A stretch of DNA of 64,000 nucleotides from Nitrososphaerota archaeon (GTDB lineage: Archaea > Thermoproteota > Nitrososphaeria > Nitrososphaerales > Gagatemarchaeaceae): contig JAFLZH010000001.1 in the NCBI GenBank assembly GCA_029785615.1, forward strand, positions 250,629 to 314,628, read 5' to 3'. The notes below the pieces were generated by a model. It worked only from the letters and a program-made list of their open reading frames with translations, was not told the origin of the DNA and did not search any database. This document shows positions 51,479 to 59,076 of this stretch, piece after piece (positions within the stretch are counted from its first letter, which is position 1; each line of letters opens with the position of its first letter). The position numbers and the translations under genes were made by a program.

Positions 51479-52408
51479 TTATCGTGGCGGCTTCACTCTT
51501 GTGAGTATCTCTCGAACTATCTGCCCGGGGTCGCTGGCCTTGCCTACCAGCACCGCTGACTGGTCCAGCTTCAGCCTGTGTCCGAGGACCTCGACGGCGA
51601 CCTGCTTGACGTCCTCGGGAGTCACGTAGTCGCGCCCCTCGAGGAATGCAAGGGCCCTGGCGCAGTGGGTCATGTGAACCATCGCCCTGGGGCTCGCGCC
51701 CAGGCTCAGCCTCGCCTCCGCTCTGCTCTCCTTCGCGATGGTCGCCAGGTATCCGATGATCTCGTCTGACACCTTCACCTTCTGCACGTCTTCGAGGACC
51801 TTCACCAGTTCGGCGGCGCTCACGACGGCTTTGATCTGGCCGGTGTCCATGTCTCCGAGGTTCCTCTTGATCAGGGCGGACTCGGTGGCGAGATCAGGGT
51901 AGGACATCTCGATCCTCATGAGGAACCTGTCCAGCTGGTTCTCAGGGAGGGGGTAGACGCCGTGGAACTCCTGTGGGTTCTGGGTCGCGATCACCATGAA
52001 CGGCCGGGGGAGGGTTTCGGTCTGGCCTTCGACGGTCACCTGGAACTCCTGCATCGCCTCGAGGAGGGCGCTCTGCACCTTGGGGGGTGCCCTGTTGATC
52101 TCGTCGGCTAGGAGGATGTTGGTGAAGACGGGGCCCTTCCTGAAGTCGAAGACCCTGTCCTTCATGTTGAACACGAACCCCCCCACCATGTCCATGGGGA
52201 GCATGTCCGGGGTGAACTGGATCCTCTTGAAGTCGATGCCCATGCACCTCGCGAAGGACTTCGCCAGGACCGTCTTCGACACCCCCGGCACCCCCTCGAG
52301 GAGGACGTGTCCCCCCGCGAGGAAGGAGACCAGGAGGAGCTTGACCTCCTTCTCCCTCCCTATGACGACGTTGCTAATCTGCTCTGATACTCTTTCCCTT
52401 AGGTCCAT
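51479..52408 (-). CDS. MoxR family AAA+ ATPase
   Basis: A 310-aa AAA+ protein: Walker A LEGVPGVSKTVLAK, Walker B NILLADEINRAPPKVQSAL, the MoxR motif MQEFQVTVEGQT, sensor 1 MVIATQNPQEFHG and sensor 2 LGASPRAMVHM. MoxR ATPases act as chaperones that mature partner complexes, typically with DUF58/VWA proteins. ATG 52408 overlaps the end of the upstream gene by 35 nt; the open frame to 52486 is not needed. Confidence 0.95.
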   Translation of the reverse strand: MDLRERVSEQISNVVIGREKEVKLLLVSFLAGGHVLLEGVPGVSKTVLAKSFARCMGIDFKRIQFTPDMLPMDMVGGFVFNMKDRVFDFRKGPVFTNILLADEINRAPPKVQSALLEAMQEFQVTVEGQTETLPRPFMVIATQNPQEFHGVYPLPENQLDRFLMRIEMSYPDLATESALIKRNLGDMDTGQIKAVVSAAELVKVLEDVQKVKVSDEIIGYLATIAKESRAEARLSLGASPRAMVHMTHCARALAFLEGRDYVTPEDVKQVAVEVLGHRLKLDQSAVLVGKASDPGQIVREILTRVKPPR

Positions 52409-52736
52409 GTCCAACCACTCCTCTCTGGATTCTTGTCGCGAGCCCGGCCACCTCTTCCTTCCCCTCCACGGGGTCGGGCCTTCCACCGAACCGGAACGCT
52501 TCGTAGGCCTTCAGGGTCTCCCGCATCTTCGACCAGTCGGCTTCCACTCCCTCCCCCTTAAGGCGCTCGAAGGTCTCACCCCAGGTCGACCCCTGGGGGA
52601 GCCAGGGCGCGCCCACGGCGATCGAGCGCTCAAGGGTGCCGAACGCCTCAGCCAGGTTCTCGACTTTCCTGGCCCGGACCCCCCTCAGGGCAAGCACCCC
52701 GGCGACGGCCGCGGCCAGGACGGCTGCGTCTCCCAC
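52374..52736 (-). CDS. small membrane protein, DUF4129-like C-terminal part
   Basis: A 120-aa protein with a single N-terminal TM (AVLAAAVAGVLAL) and a helical cytoplasmic region ending ETLKAYEAFRFGGRPDP. That region resembles the short cytoplasmic tail of DUF4129 proteins, which usually accompany MoxR/DUF58. GTG 52736 lies 13 nt after the upstream gene. The family assignment is tentative. Confidence 0.65.
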   Translation of the reverse strand: MGDAAVLAAAVAGVLALRGVRARKVENLAEAFGTLERSIAVGAPWLPQGSTWGETFERLKGEGVEADWSKMRETLKAYEAFRFGGRPDPVEGKEEVAGLATRIQRGVVGHGPKGKSIRAD

Positions 52737-52749
52737 GGCCAGCAGTGCT

Positions 52750-53580
52750 TCAGACAGGAAAGTAGCTCACCTCTGCAGACGTGGCGTACTGGAGGAGCGA
52801 AAGGTCGAATGACGGAAGAACCGGGTACTCGCCCTGCGGCTTGAGGACCACCGTGGTCCCTCCTGGAGAGCCGTAGGCCCCGATGACGGTCATGTTCACG
52901 CTGAGAAAGTCCTGGAGGTTCCCCCCGGGCCCGGTGTAGCCCCTGAGCTCGGTCGAGGAGTCCGAGAAGTTGGCCGCCCCTCCTACCCTCGCGTAGACCG
53001 TCGCGGTCGGCTCTGTCCCGACCAGGGTGTCCTGGTTCACGACGCGCAGGCTCGCCACGGCGCCAGAGGCAGGGACGACCTTGAGGGTCAGGTAGGTGAC
53101 CGTGTTCGGCTTGAACGACAGGTACCCCTTGAAGCTGACATAGGGTCCAGAACCGACCACGCTGTAGTTCCCCTCGAGGACCGATATCTCGCCTGTCCCC
53201 GTCGAGTTGGTGATCAGGATGTTGGAGAGGAACTTCCCATGGAAGACCTTGGGGAGCCCTATCACCTCGAACCTGACGCCGCCGACAGGCGTGCTAGGCT
53301 GGGTGATGAAGACCGGGGAGCCTGCCCCGAGGGACGTGGAACCGTTGATGGTCACCGAAGTCCCCGTGGTGGCGTTCCCCAGCCCCGTGGCAGATATCGA
53401 GACGCTCACCTCGAAGTAGGGCCCCTTGGAGGCCTGCGTCGTCTGCGCCGCGGCCTGGGTGGCGATCGGGAGCCGACCCTGGAGGCCGGTCCCCCCGGCG
53501 AGGGCGAAAGCCAGGCCACCGGTCGCAGCCAGCAGCACAACAAGGAGCGCGGTCACAACCGTGGGGCGCCTCATCGGCAC
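52750..53580 (-). CDS. exported protein, first gene of the MoxR operon (276 aa)
   Basis: An N-terminal signal/anchor (VVTALLVVLLAATGGLAFAL) is followed by a Ser/Thr/Gly/Val-rich beta-type ectodomain with many N-x-S/T sites (NATTG, NSTGT, NYSV). There is no C-terminal TM. It is probably an extracytoplasmic partner. GTG 53580 is 26 nt from a CTTTTAGC box (53602-53610), which would drive all six genes. Confidence 0.78.
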   Translation of the reverse strand: MPMRRPTVVTALLVVLLAATGGLAFALAGGTGLQGRLPIATQAAAQTTQASKGPYFEVSVSISATGLGNATTGTSVTINGSTSLGAGSPVFITQPSTPVGGVRFEVIGLPKVFHGKFLSNILITNSTGTGEISVLEGNYSVVGSGPYVSFKGYLSFKPNTVTYLTLKVVPASGAVASLRVVNQDTLVGTEPTATVYARVGGAANFSDSSTELRGYTGPGGNLQDFLSVNMTVIGAYGSPGGTTVVLKPQGEYPVLPSFDLSLLQYATSAEVSYFPV

Positions 53581-53865
53581 AGCCTCTCCAAAGGCGCCGA
53601 AGCGCTAAAAGCATTGTTGACACCTGCGGTGCCTACCGGGGGCCTCATCGGGACGGCGACCGACCTGGGACGCTTCGTTCTTGCGTTTCCATCGCCCGGC
53701 GGCCTCCCCCCCAGGCTCGTGGCTGTTGCCGACATCCCTCTCATCCGCACCTGTGCCATCGAGTGGACCGAGACGCAGGGGGTCTTGGCAGAGGGGGAGG
53801 GGTGAAATTCAACGGTCCAACTCGGCGGGACTGCTTTTTAACCAATGCAGCCTCCGGCCGAACCG
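53581..53865. other. 285-bp stretch without a convincing gene
   Basis: It contains the promoter of the MoxR operon (53602-53610, minus) and a plus-strand CTTTTTAACC box (53833-53842). Frames through it look like neither known proteins nor the local codon pattern. Confidence 0.45.
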
Positions 53866-53958
53866 TTGCACTCAGATACCTCCCAGAGAAGCTCCTCGGA
53901 GGGGGTCAGGCTGCTCTACGCCCCCCAGAGTGCAAGCGCAGATGAGGTCGGTCTCTGA
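53866..53958 (+). CDS. possible leaderless small ORF (30 codons)
   Basis: TTG 53866 is about 29 nt from the CTTTTTAACC box at 53833-53842 and opens 30 codons ending TGA at 53956-53958. An in-frame ATG at 53845 abuts the box and is too close. The peptide is Ser-rich (HSDTSQRSSSEGVRLL) and unrecognised. Another frame starts 2 nt after the stop. Confidence 0.3.
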   Translation: MHSDTSQRSSSEGVRLLYAPQSASADEVGL

Positions 53959-53960
53959 GC

Positions 53961-54197
53961 TTGGCTGCCCTGAATGGGAGGGGGTTGACCGGCTGCGCGG
54001 CCTCGGCCTGGTCCCTCGAGGCTACGAAGAGGGGGTACAACCCATGGGCCGCGGTCGTTGAGATGCTCGGTCTCTCGGCGGGGACCGGGTCTGTGACGGC
54101 CTTCGGGAATGTGAGACCGGCCGTCTCTGGGTCCTGCTGGGACGCGCGCATCTGGGCGGAGGAGAAGGGAAGGTTCGAAAGAGGGGCCGGGGGGTGA
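53961..54197 (+). CDS. possible small gene of unknown function (78 aa)
   Basis: TTG 53961 lies 2 nt after the previous small frame and the stop is 7 nt before the HAD gene, so the three frames form a tightly packed series behind one promoter. Third codon positions are strongly G/C, as in real genes here. The protein (ending AEEKGRFERGAGG) matches no known family. It could instead be decayed sequence. Confidence 0.35.
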   Translation: MAALNGRGLTGCAASAWSLEATKRGYNPWAAVVEMLGLSAGTGSVTAFGNVRPAVSGSCWDARIWAEEKGRFERGAGG

Positions 54198-54204
54198 ACG
54201 CCTG

Positions 54205-54987
54205 GTGTCGAGGAGGCTGCTGAAGGACAAGGAGCTGTTCCTATTCGACCTGGACGGGGTCTTCTACAAGGGGAAGGAGAGCCGGGTCAAGATAGGCGGC
54301 ACCGCCGCGGTCGAGGCCATCCGCTCCCGGGGGAAAAGGCTCTACATACTCACCAACAACTCTACCGACTCTGCCAAGACCGTCTGGGGTCGGCTTGTCG
54401 AGTTCGACATCCCGGTCAGGGAGGACGAGGTCCTCACCTCCGGCCTCCTCACTGCGGAGTACCTCAAGGATAGGTACGGCAGGGTCACCTACTACCTCGT
54501 AGGCGAGGAGGGGCTCGAAGAGGAGCTGAATGGACGCGGCCACAGGAGGACCTCGGGGGAGAGCTGCGACGTCGTTGTCGTGGGACTCGACAGGAGGGTG
54601 ACCTACGACAAGCTCGACCGCGCGGCCAGGCTGGTGAGGAACGGGGCGAAGCTTGTCGCGACCCACTCCTCCAGGCTCTACGCTTACACGACGGGCCCGG
54701 CCATGGCCACGGGCCCGCTGGTGAAGGCCATCGAATATGCGAGCCGCAGGAGGGCGACAACCGTAGGTAAGCCCTCCCCGCTCATGTTCGAGGTCGCGCT
54801 GAAGCGGGCGGGCATCGGGAGGGCCGGGGCTGTCATGGTCGGGGACCAGCTCGACACCGACATCGAGGGGGCTGCCAGGGCCGGCATCGACTCCATCCTG
54901 GTCACCAGCGGGGTCGACAGATACCCTTCAGGGCACAAGGTGCTCGCGACCCTGGACAACGTGGACCGCATCGTCCCGCTGCTCTAG
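54205..54987 (+). CDS. HAD-IIA family phosphatase (NagD-like)
   Basis: A 260-aa HAD hydrolase: motif I FLFDLDGVFYKGKE (nucleophile Asp), motif II LYILTNNSTDSAKT, a C2A cap, then VGKPSPLMFEVALK (Lys) and MVGDQLDTDIEGAARAG (acidic motif). It resembles NagD/p-nitrophenylphosphatase and archaeal sugar-phosphate phosphatases. GTG 54205. Confidence 0.92.
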   Translation: MSRRLLKDKELFLFDLDGVFYKGKESRVKIGGTAAVEAIRSRGKRLYILTNNSTDSAKTVWGRLVEFDIPVREDEVLTSGLLTAEYLKDRYGRVTYYLVGEEGLEEELNGRGHRRTSGESCDVVVVGLDRRVTYDKLDRAARLVRNGAKLVATHSSRLYAYTTGPAMATGPLVKAIEYASRRRATTVGKPSPLMFEVALKRAGIGRAGAVMVGDQLDTDIEGAARAGIDSILVTSGVDRYPSGHKVLATLDNVDRIVPLL

Positions 54988-55247
54988 GGGAGTTCCGGGG
55001 GAATTCCCGGCTGCGCCTGACTCCACGGAGACCCGCGGCCTGCCTGCGAGGTAGCAGCCTTGACCCGGACCGAATCCGGGCCGGAGCGCACGCGCCGCGA
55101 GCTCCCTCCACAGGAAAGAGGCCAAGCCGGCGCGGCTCGGAGCGAGGCTGGCGGCGGTTCCACCGATTCCACCGCGGCCGAAGGCTAGGGCGACCCCTCA
55201 GCCCCCCGGCGCAGACTTAAATCGGCTGGCGCGTGCTTGGACCAACG
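54988..55247. other. 260-bp GC-rich, hairpin-rich interval
   Basis: No gene-like frame. Perfect stems include CCGGG/CCCGG (54995-54999, 55006-55010), CTGCCT/AGGTAG (55040-55045, 55049-55054) and CCCGGA/TCCGGG (55064-55069, 55075-55080), followed by a GC-rich half with a TTCCACCG direct repeat. A CTTAAATC box (55216-55223) for the next gene ends it. A structured RNA or a 3' region of the HAD gene are both possible. Confidence 0.45.
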
Positions 55248-55661
55248 TTGCCACACGCTTCAACGAAAGGCCCGGCGAGGTGCTCCCTCTGTGGCGCCGA
55301 AGAGCCCCGGCCCGGAGCCTTCCCCTTGGTGGTGGGGGTGGGGAGGGTCTGCCTGGTGGACGGGATGGGCAAGGTCAGCTGCGAGGCCTGCGGAACGGAG
55401 GTCAAGAGGGTCACGTCGGCCATACTGCAGGGAAGGACGTTGTGCCTGACGGACTACATGAAGGAGGTCGAGAAGTACAGGAAGCACATCGTGCAGAGCT
55501 TCGACGAGGCCGACCAGCCTGCCGTCGAGATACTCCAGCGGGCCTACAACGACGCCCCCAACGGGTACACCCTCCTCGCAGTCCGCCGGGGGAGGAACAG
55601 CACCCACGCCTGGGAAGCCGAGTACGAGAAGACCGAGGTATTCCAGATGCGGTGCAGCTGA
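55248..55661 (+). CDS. zinc-ribbon-containing protein (137 aa)
   Basis: Two cysteine pairs (CSLCG near residue 13, CEACGTEV near 45) could form a zinc ribbon, followed by an alpha-helical region (DYMKEVEKYRKHIVQSFDEA) and a mixed tail. No named family. TTG 55248 is 29 nt from the CTTAAATC box (55216-55223); GTG 55233 is too close to it. Confidence 0.68.
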   Translation: MPHASTKGPARCSLCGAEEPRPGAFPLVVGVGRVCLVDGMGKVSCEACGTEVKRVTSAILQGRTLCLTDYMKEVEKYRKHIVQSFDEADQPAVEILQRAYNDAPNGYTLLAVRRGRNSTHAWEAEYEKTEVFQMRCS

Positions 55662-55700
55662 CCGCTAGACCAACAAACTAACCGCGAGACCAACAAACAT
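55661..55700. repeat. tandem 20-bp direct repeat
   Basis: Two adjacent 20-bp units (55661-55680 and 55681-55700) agree at 17 of 20 positions; the shared core is AGACCAACAAAC preceded by ACCGC. They start at the last base of the zinc-ribbon gene and end about 14 bp before the CTTAAAC promoter box of the next gene. This placement suits an upstream activator or BRE-adjacent site. Confidence 0.6.
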
Positions 55701-55749
55701 ACACACTTTTCCTTAAACCGCCAGGTGGCCGTCACACGCCCATTCGCCA

Positions 55750-56073
55750 ATGGCCAACGAAGAGATACTGGTCCTCAACAAGCTCCTCCAGGAAATCGAG
55801 GACCTCAAGCAGGGGCTGGACCCTGCGATCCTGTCGGCGTGGTATCAGAAGGTGGCGAGCGACGCCAGAGCCGAGGCCCCCGGGCACCTGATCGATTCCA
55901 TCGACGTCATCCAGGACCCCATCCTCCCCATGAAGTTCGAGTTCAAGACGTCAAGGCGAGCGATACGCTACGTCGTCGACGCCATAGAGCGCAACCTCGA
56001 CGCCATGCCCATGGCGACCAGGCTATACTTCCAGAAGGTGGAGGAGCTGATACAGGCTGAGGCCCTCCGCTAG
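55750..56073 (+). CDS. small helical protein of unknown function (107 aa)
   Basis: A mostly alpha-helical 107-aa protein (ILVLNKLLQEIEDLKQGLDP, RRAIRYVVDAIERNLDAMPM). No family recognised. ATG 55750 is about 35 nt from a CTTAAAC box (55712-55718) that is preceded by the tandem repeat. Confidence 0.7.
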   Translation: MANEEILVLNKLLQEIEDLKQGLDPAILSAWYQKVASDARAEAPGHLIDSIDVIQDPILPMKFEFKTSRRAIRYVVDAIERNLDAMPMATRLYFQKVEELIQAEALR

Positions 56074-56190
56074 CCAGAGCGGCGCGGCGACAAAGAGCGG
56101 CTCGGCATCCCTGCGACACCAATAGCTACGCCCACGCCGCCCCGAGGCCAGCCCCTCACAGAGGGGCCTTGCCCCGGCCCGAAATCGCCG

Positions 56191-56466
56191 CTACCCCTTC
56201 GCCCGCGCCAGGGAGTATACGATCATCAAGAACCCGACCGCCTGGCAGTAAGCCTGCACAGTGATGACCGCCTCCAGGTCTTTCGCGCCGAAGTTGTAGA
56301 TCACTCCGGCGACCAGCGCCCCGAGCGTCACGAAGGCGAAGCCGACCGCCAGGAAGAACATCGCTTGGCTCCTGGTCTTCCCATATGCCTTGCCCGCATA
56401 ATAGACCACGATGCCGCCGAAGACGAGGATTAGCGCTTGCGCTATATCGAGATACACAAAGTCCAT
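56191..56466 (-). CDS. three-TM membrane protein (about 91 aa)
   Basis: Three hydrophobic segments (YLDIAQALILVFGGIVVYY, AMFFLAVGFAFVTLGALVAG, AVGFLMIVYSLA). Function unknown. ATG 56466 is about 30 nt from a CTTTAAAA box (56493-56500). An upstream in-frame TTG (56475) has GGAGGTGA (56479-56486) just before it, an unusual strong Shine-Dalgarno; which one is used depends on the transcription start. Confidence 0.7.
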   Translation of the reverse strand: MDFVYLDIAQALILVFGGIVVYYAGKAYGKTRSQAMFFLAVGFAFVTLGALVAGVIYNFGAKDLEAVITVQAYCQAVGFLMIVYSLARAKG

Positions 56467-56528
56467 GACTATCAAGTGTCACCTCCCATGAGTTTTAAAG
56501 TCTTGAGCCCGAATCTCATGGCTGGAAA

Positions 56529-56891
56529 TCAGTCGATCTCCCTCATCGTCCCCCAGAGGCGCTTCAGCTTCTCGGCGACGTCCTCGTTTATCACTGCGTC
56601 CACCTTCATCACGCCACCGTCGAATGACACGTTCATTGCTCTGTAGGCACTCCTGAGCAGCTCGTACTTCTTACCGTCGGGCGTGATTATTATCCGCTCG
56701 ACCAGGAGGATCTGGGCGTCGAGGAGCTCGTGGACCCTCCTGTAGCAGGTGCTCAGGGGTATGTCGTTTTCTTTACTCATGTCCTCGACCGACTTGCTCT
56801 TGGGTATGGCAGAAAGGATGATCTTGCGCGAGTATTCGTCAGCGAGCCCGTGTACCAAGGCCTGGATGCGGGCCGGCTCGGTTATCTCCAA
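56529..56891 (-). CDS. winged-helix transcriptional regulator (ArsR-like)
   Basis: A 120-aa wHTH protein: ARIQALVHGLADEYSRKIIL leads into the HTH (SVEDMSKENDIPLSTCYRRV, recognition helix) and a wing (ERIIITPDGKKYELLRS). It is similar to archaeal ArsR-type regulators. TTG 56891 is 27 nt from a CTCAAATACG box. It probably regulates adjacent membrane-protein genes (inference). Confidence 0.85.
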   Translation of the reverse strand: MEITEPARIQALVHGLADEYSRKIILSAIPKSKSVEDMSKENDIPLSTCYRRVHELLDAQILLVERIIITPDGKKYELLRSAYRAMNVSFDGGVMKVDAVINEDVAEKLKRLWGTMREID

Positions 56892-56972
56892 GCTCTGAGA
56901 AATCCCACGGCATCGTATTTGAGCTTAACCGGCGTCGCACGCACGAAAAAATTGGGTGGAAGCAGGACTCAC

Positions 56973-57536
56973 TCAGCGCGTCCTGCTTCGAACTAGGTAT
57001 CCCAGGCCGCCCAAGAGCGCGCCGAGGGCCGCCACCAGGATCAGCGCCCCGATGGGGTCAGTGAGGTGGCCGAGTATCTGGACGTGGATCTGTTCTGGGA
57101 CCAGCCCTTCTCCGCCGTTGGAGACGGGTGCGCTTGCCCAGCCTGCGAGGTAACCTCCCCACATCATGAGGAACATGGAGCCCGCCACGCCCACGTTCAT
57201 CAGAAGGAGGTGCGCCCAGGCGAGCGCGTTTGTCAGACCCTTGTATGGCCTGCCCTGAATCCCTTCGATGTAGAGGTAGAATATTGCTGTGACCGCCATA
57301 GCTACGACCCCCACCACAAGGAAGGAGATGTAGCCGGTGAAGAACCAGGTCCCGGCACCGTTGCTGGCAATCACCATCGCGGGCGGGTAGTAGTATGTGA
57401 CCCCAGTGACGTACTGGAGCGGGTCGAGGATGAGCACGGTGGCGACCACCGCGAAGATCCCTTCGATGACTGCTGCCCAGATGAACCTGCCTGCCCATTT
57501 GCTCTTGATTGCGGGTTGCTGTGTCGTGTTTTCCAT
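56973..57536 (-). CDS. polytopic membrane protein (187 aa)
   Basis: About five TM segments, with aromatic and His residues near their ends (WAHLLLMNVGVAG, QIHVQILGHLTDP). This pattern is reminiscent of heme-protein subunits, but no family can be assigned. ATG 57536 is about 29 nt from an ATTATAAA box; ATG 57551 would be only about 15 nt from it. Confidence 0.7.
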   Translation of the reverse strand: MENTTQQPAIKSKWAGRFIWAAVIEGIFAVVATVLILDPLQYVTGVTYYYPPAMVIASNGAGTWFFTGYISFLVVGVVAMAVTAIFYLYIEGIQGRPYKGLTNALAWAHLLLMNVGVAGSMFLMMWGGYLAGWASAPVSNGGEGLVPEQIHVQILGHLTDPIGALILVAALGALLGGLGYLVRSRTR

Positions 57537-57795
57537 GAACTCGGCGTCCATCCTAGGCGTTTATAATGGCCTGAGACGTTTTTCGCATCTGATAATCAGT
57601 TCTGGAGGCGCTCCGGCTCCTCCGGGCGCTGATGTCGCCTCGGAGTTCTTCCGATCGCTTTGGTCAGGTCGCGCCGACTCCGCGTCACCGCCTGCGCCCC
57701 CTCTTCGGCCAGGTGCGTCCTCGCGTTAGGTTCTCAACTGTGGGAATTGTGAGCGCGCATTAAATAGCTAAGGGGCCGAAGTGAGACTGACAGAC

Positions 57796-58254
57796 ATGGC
57801 AAGCAACGGCAAGGGGTTCCAGAAAATTGTGGTCGCCTTCGACGGGTCGAAGGACTCGGTGGAGGCCGTCCGGCTGGCGTGCTCGATGGCCGCGAAGTTC
57901 GGGTCCAAACTGACGGTGACCCACGTCTACAGCTCGCCTGCGATGATATTCTCGGGAGGGGCTGGCATACCCATCCCCAACTACGGCGAACTGGATGACG
58001 CGGCGAAGGAGGCGGCGGAGGCGGTCCTCTCCAGGGGGGTCCAGCTCGCGGCCCAGGCGGGGGTGAACGCCAAGGGGGAGCTACTCGAGGCTGCGTCAGT
58101 GGTGGAGGCGCTGGTGGGTTTCGCAACTGACCAGAAGGCCGACCTCATCGTGGTGGGGACGAGGGGGATGACCGGATTCAAGAAACTGATTGTCGGTAGC
58201 GTCTCCTCCGGCCTGGTCGGACACTCTCATTGCCCGGTCCTCGTGGTAAGATGA
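57796..58254 (+). CDS. universal stress protein (UspA family)
   Basis: A 152-aa USP: KIVVAFDGSKDSVEAVRLAC at the start and the ATP-binding signature VVGTRGMTGFKKLIVGSVSS near the end, so it is probably of the ATP-binding class. ATG 57796 lies 33 nt from a TTAAAT box; GTG 57781 is less likely. A CBS gene follows after 4 nt. Confidence 0.93.
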   Translation: MASNGKGFQKIVVAFDGSKDSVEAVRLACSMAAKFGSKLTVTHVYSSPAMIFSGGAGIPIPNYGELDDAAKEAAEAVLSRGVQLAAQAGVNAKGELLEAASVVEALVGFATDQKADLIVVGTRGMTGFKKLIVGSVSSGLVGHSHCPVLVVR

Positions 58255-58258
58255 GAGG

Positions 58259-58690
58259 ATGATCTATGTCAAGGACATCATGGCCAGAAAAGTCAGGACC
58301 ATAGACGCGGACGCCCCCATCAAAGAAGCGGCGGGGAAGATGGTGAGGTGGGGCATCGGCGCCCTCGTCATCACGAAGGGCGGGTCCAGGCCGGTGGGGA
58401 TAGTCACAGAGGGGGACATCTCGAGGAGCGTGGCCAGGGGCCTCGACCCGGGCGGCAGCCTGACAACCCTGAGGAGGAAGAAGCTGGTCACGGTCTCTCC
58501 GGCCGAAAGGGTCGAGGTGGCGGCCAAGATCATGTCGGACGCGAGGGTCAAGAAGCTCCCGGTGATGGAGAGGGGGAAGCTCCTAGGCATCGTGACCCAG
58601 AGCGACATAGTGGGCTCGAGCTTCTCCCTGGTCACCTCCCTCAAAGAGATGGTCCAGGCGAGGTACAGGCCTCCGGACTTCGAAATGTGA
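58259..58690 (+). CDS. CBS-domain-pair protein
   Basis: A 143-aa Bateman module: CBS1 (VKDIMARKVRTIDADAPIKE, GIVTEGDISRSVARG) and CBS2 (AAKIMSDARVKKLPVMERGK, GIVTQSDIVG). It is likely an adenine-nucleotide sensor. It starts 4 nt after the UspA stop and is thus cotranscribed with another putative ATP-binding stress protein. Confidence 0.93.
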   Translation: MIYVKDIMARKVRTIDADAPIKEAAGKMVRWGIGALVITKGGSRPVGIVTEGDISRSVARGLDPGGSLTTLRRKKLVTVSPAERVEVAAKIMSDARVKKLPVMERGKLLGIVTQSDIVGSSFSLVTSLKEMVQARYRPPDFEM

Positions 58691-58755
58691 CCCCGGAGGC
58701 TCGCCCCCCACCGCGGAACTGACTTTAAGCACCTGTCGGAAGGGGCGGTCACGGC

Positions 58756-59076
58756 TTGAGCATCCCAGACTACACCGTGGTGGTAGATTACGTCAGCGAA
58801 GGCGAGGTGGCGAACCTCATCAGGGGGTATGTCGAGGTGAAAGGGAAGAAGGTCAGGTTCTCCGGTGTGGCCTACGGTCGCTTCGGCGGCCAGAACTTCT
58901 CCCCACAGTTCACGGAGGGGGCGAAGTCGAAGCTCGCGGCCCTCACGGGGGACTTCCCGAAGTTCGAGGAGGATCTCCAGATGCGCCTGGTGAGGGGGGA
59001 GTTCGACGCAAAGCCCGGAAAGGACGAACACCACCATCACCATCACCTGGGCGAGCCGGAGGGGGGTCCCGCTTGA
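58756..59076 (+). CDS. hypothetical protein with natural His6 run (106 aa)
   Basis: A compact alpha/beta protein (SIPDYTVVVDYVSEGEVANL at the start) with a C-terminal KDEHHHHHHLGEPEGG segment. TTG 58756 is 29 nt from a CTTTAAGC box. Its TGA overlaps the TTG of the following epimerase (TTGA, 59073-59076). No family recognised; the His run could bind metal. Confidence 0.7.
   Translation: MSIPDYTVVVDYVSEGEVANLIRGYVEVKGKKVRFSGVAYGRFGGQNFSPQFTEGAKSKLAALTGDFPKFEEDLQMRLVRGEFDAKPGKDEHHHHHHLGEPEGGPA

Noticed and set aside
54988..55247. RNase P or SRP RNA
   Set aside because: Hairpins are present, but the conserved P4 sequences of RNase P and the GGAAG/GNAR-type helix 8 loop of SRP RNA were not found by eye in this or the 45980-46298 interval.
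59020..59050. Vector-derived His tag
   Set aside because: The His run lies in a gene that overlaps the next chromosomal gene by the usual TTGA, with native flanking sequence.
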